Positions 36,754-38,280 of a stretch of 38,280 nt of DNA are shown here, one piece after another. The notes under the pieces were generated by a model. It was given only the letters and a program-made list of their open reading frames with translations, did no database searches and was not told where the DNA came from. Position 1 is the stretch's first letter, and the number at the start of each line of letters is the position of its first letter. This DNA is from Acidobacteriota bacterium (GTDB lineage: Bacteria > Acidobacteriota > Terriglobia > Acidiferrales > UBA7541): the NCBI GenBank assembly GCA_021818865.1, contig JAKASX010000026.1, forward strand, positions 1 to 38,280. Direction: 5' to 3'. The position numbers and the translations under genes are program-made.

Positions 36754-37312
36754 CGGTTTGGGACACCTGTACGGAGCTCTGGATTTTTGGAAGGGAAGCC
36801 CAGTGTGAAAGCCGGTTCCACTCCTGTCAAGAGTACTACGGTCCATTGTGGGAATTTAGAGTTAAGAGCTTCCTGAGAGCCTTGCCTCACAGCCGGAGTC
36901 ATTTTGCGCGCTTTCCGTGCCCGGCGCGGCACGCCGGAACCGCCGGATAAAAAGGCTCTAACCCCGCCGGGGCGATTTCGAAACTGCGGCCCCGAGCGGC
37001 GCGTCAGGCATTGCGCGCTACGCGACGGAAATGCGGCGTGCTGGCGGGCGGAGGGTTGGCGTGCAAGCCTTTCTGCTGACAACGTCTTGGAGGATTCCAA
37101 GGCGGATTGGAGAAATGAGGATTTCCGGATTTCGAGGGACGGGATGGGCAGGAACGATCCGGGCGCATCCGCTGCTTTCCGAGGAAATTCTCACTGGCAC
37201 GGCAATTGCTTTCTCAGGATGTCATACGGCCGGCGGATGAAATTGCCGGGCGAAGAAAAGGCCGCAGTGGAAAAGAAGTTCCACCGGCGGCCGGCGAGGA
37301 AGAACGCAGACC
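36754..37312. other. Divergent intergenic region
   Basis: No gene is supported. It separates the OmpR-type gene (minus) from the Clp-type gene (plus). It carries the sigma-54 promoter at 37195-37210; long frames here are shadows. Confidence 0.6.
37195..37210 (+). promoter_or_regulatory. Sigma-54 promoter of the Clp-type ATPase gene
   Basis: TGGCACGGCAATTGCT is a perfect match to TGGCACG-N4-TTGCW. The predicted start is near 37222, about 90 nt before the ATG at 37313. It is the strongest sigma-54 site in the window. Confidence 0.85.
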
Positions 37313-38280
37313 ATGTCAGCCGCCGTTCTCAATCCAACGCTCCGGGGAACCGAAGCCCAGGTGTTCGAAAGTTTGCTGGCGCGGAAAATCGTCGGGCAGC
37401 AGGAAGCCGTGGCGGCTGTCGCCGATCTCTTTCAGCTCCACCAGGCTGGGTTGGCGGCAGCGGGCCGTCCGGTGGGCAACATGCTGTTCCTTGGCCCGAC
37501 AGGTTCGGGGAAGACGCGGGTGGTGGAAGCGGCGGCGGAAATTTTGTTTGGCGATCCGCGGGCGCTGATCAAGGTGGATTGCGGTGAATTCCAGCATTCG
37601 CATGAGATCGCGAAGCTGGTCGGCTCGCCGCCGGGATACCTAGGGCACCGGGAGACGCACCCGCTGATCACGCAAGAGGCGCTTTCGCGGCACCACACCG
37701 AACGAATCAAACTCAGTTTCGTGCTGTTCGACGAAATCGAAAAGGCTTCGGATGCTCTGTGGCAGTTGCTGCTCGGAATCCTGGACAAGGCCACGCTGAC
37801 GCTGGGCGACAATCGCCGCGTGGACCTTTCCCGCACGGTGATTTTCCTGACCTCCAACCTGGGCGCGGCGGAAATCGCGGGGTTGATGGAATCGCGGATC
37901 GGGTTCGCTCCGGCGAAACAGAAGAACAGCACGCTGGACGAAAAAATCGAGCGGGCGGCGACGGAAGCGGCGCGCAGGAAATTTTCGCCGGAATTCATGA
38001 ACCGGATCGACAAGGTGGTGGTGTTCCGGCCGCTGCTGCGCGAGCAGCTGGAACGCATCCTCGATCTGGAACTCGACACGGTTCTCGACCGGCTGCGCGG
38101 GATGCCGCGCGGCCGGTGCGCTTTGCAACTGGATGATCGCGCCCGGAATTTCCTGCTACGCGAAGGGACCGACGCGCGCTACGGCGCGCGCCATCTGAAA
38201 CGGGCGATCGACCGGCACCTGGTGTGTCCGCTGGCGAATCTGATCGCCAGCGAACAGGTGGGCCAATCGGACCTGGTGAC
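37313..38280 (+). CDS. Stand-alone Clp/Hsp100-type AAA+ ATPase (runs off the window)
   Basis: At least 322 residues, open at the right edge. A single ClpA/ClpB second-domain-like AAA+ module: Walker A GPTGSGKT (61-68), pore loop GSPPGYLG (104-111), Walker B VLFDEIEKA (D140, E141), sensor FLTSN, FSPEFMNRIDKVVVF, and the sensor-2 GARHLKRAI in the D2 small domain. The N-terminal substrate domain and first AAA+ ring of ClpA/B are absent, since the ATG begins just before KIVGQQEAV. It may unfold proteins under stress. The upstream sigma-54 promoter suggests conditional expression. Confidence 0.9.
   Translation, partial: MSAAVLNPTLRGTEAQVFESLLARKIVGQQEAVAAVADLFQLHQAGLAAAGRPVGNMLFLGPTGSGKTRVVEAAAEILFGDPRALIKVDCGEFQHSHEIAKLVGSPPGYLGHRETHPLITQEALSRHHTERIKLSFVLFDEIEKASDALWQLLLGILDKATLTLGDNRRVDLSRTVIFLTSNLGAAEIAGLMESRIGFAPAKQKNSTLDEKIERAATEAARRKFSPEFMNRIDKVVVFRPLLREQLERILDLELDTVLDRLRGMPRGRCALQLDDRARNFLLREGTDARYGARHLKRAIDRHLVCPLANLIASEQVGQSDLV

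Noticed and set aside
36907-36922. Possible sigma-54 promoter ahead of the OmpR-type gene
   Set aside because: The -24 part (GGGCACG) is good but the -12 part reads GCGCG instead of TTGCW.

Overview
The window looks like a chromosomal segment of a GC-rich Acidobacteriota bacterium. This is inferred from two large MacB/FtsX permeases of the acidobacterial duplicated orphan permease (ADOP) type, DUF2934 and DUF3142 proteins, NtrC/NtrY-type signalling and dispersed intergenic repeats; no rRNA or taxonomic marker is present. Flanking genes use G/C-ending codons heavily, while the middle (about 10.4-22.2 kb) is visibly less GC-rich.

Left flank (1-10.4 kb): the C-terminal part of an ADOP permease, its ABC ATPase, an NtrC-type regulator and an NtrY-like kinase on the + strand; two tandem paralogous degenerate receiver proteins on the - strand; a YbaK-like deacylase plus a universal stress protein behind a sigma-54-type promoter; a 4-hydroxybutyrate CoA-transferase-like enzyme; a HemJ/CopD-like membrane protein; and an initiator tRNA-fMet.

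Island (10392-22248): a tyrosine-recombinase element inserted in the tRNA-fMet gene, bounded by a perfect 45-bp direct repeat of the tRNA 3' part. It carries the integrase next to the tRNA, a zinc-ribbon protein overlapping a 42-aa membrane protein, an unknown coiled-coil protein, a broken IS1380 transposase and a PAS-LuxR regulator. Its main cargo is an apparent radical-SAM RiPP (ribosomally made, modified peptide) locus: a 62-aa precursor with a short three-Cys tail, a 17-bp hairpin, a radical SAM/SPASM maturase, a possible 33-aa ORF overlapping both neighbours, a PqqD-like domain fused to an M50 membrane protease, and an ADOP permease. The order resembles the epipeptide (yyd) and skf type clusters, but the precursor and the ADOP permease are unlike them. 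This is the best candidate for an undescribed system here.

Right flank (22.2-38.3 kb): aquaporin Z, a DUF3142 protein overlapping a large exported protein, a DUF2934 protein, a lipoprotein cytochrome c, a BlaI/BlaR1-like pair with a palindromic operator, an AIM24 protein, a CheX-like and an HDOD protein, a sigma-54 activator that lacks its DNA-binding domain, an OmpR-type regulator, and a Clp-type AAA+ ATPase that runs off the window. Sigma-54 promoter matches lie ahead of the HDOD gene, the gene upstream of cheX-like, and the Clp-type gene, so the right end looks like a sigma-54 neighbourhood. All functions are inferred from sequence reading; no database search was run.
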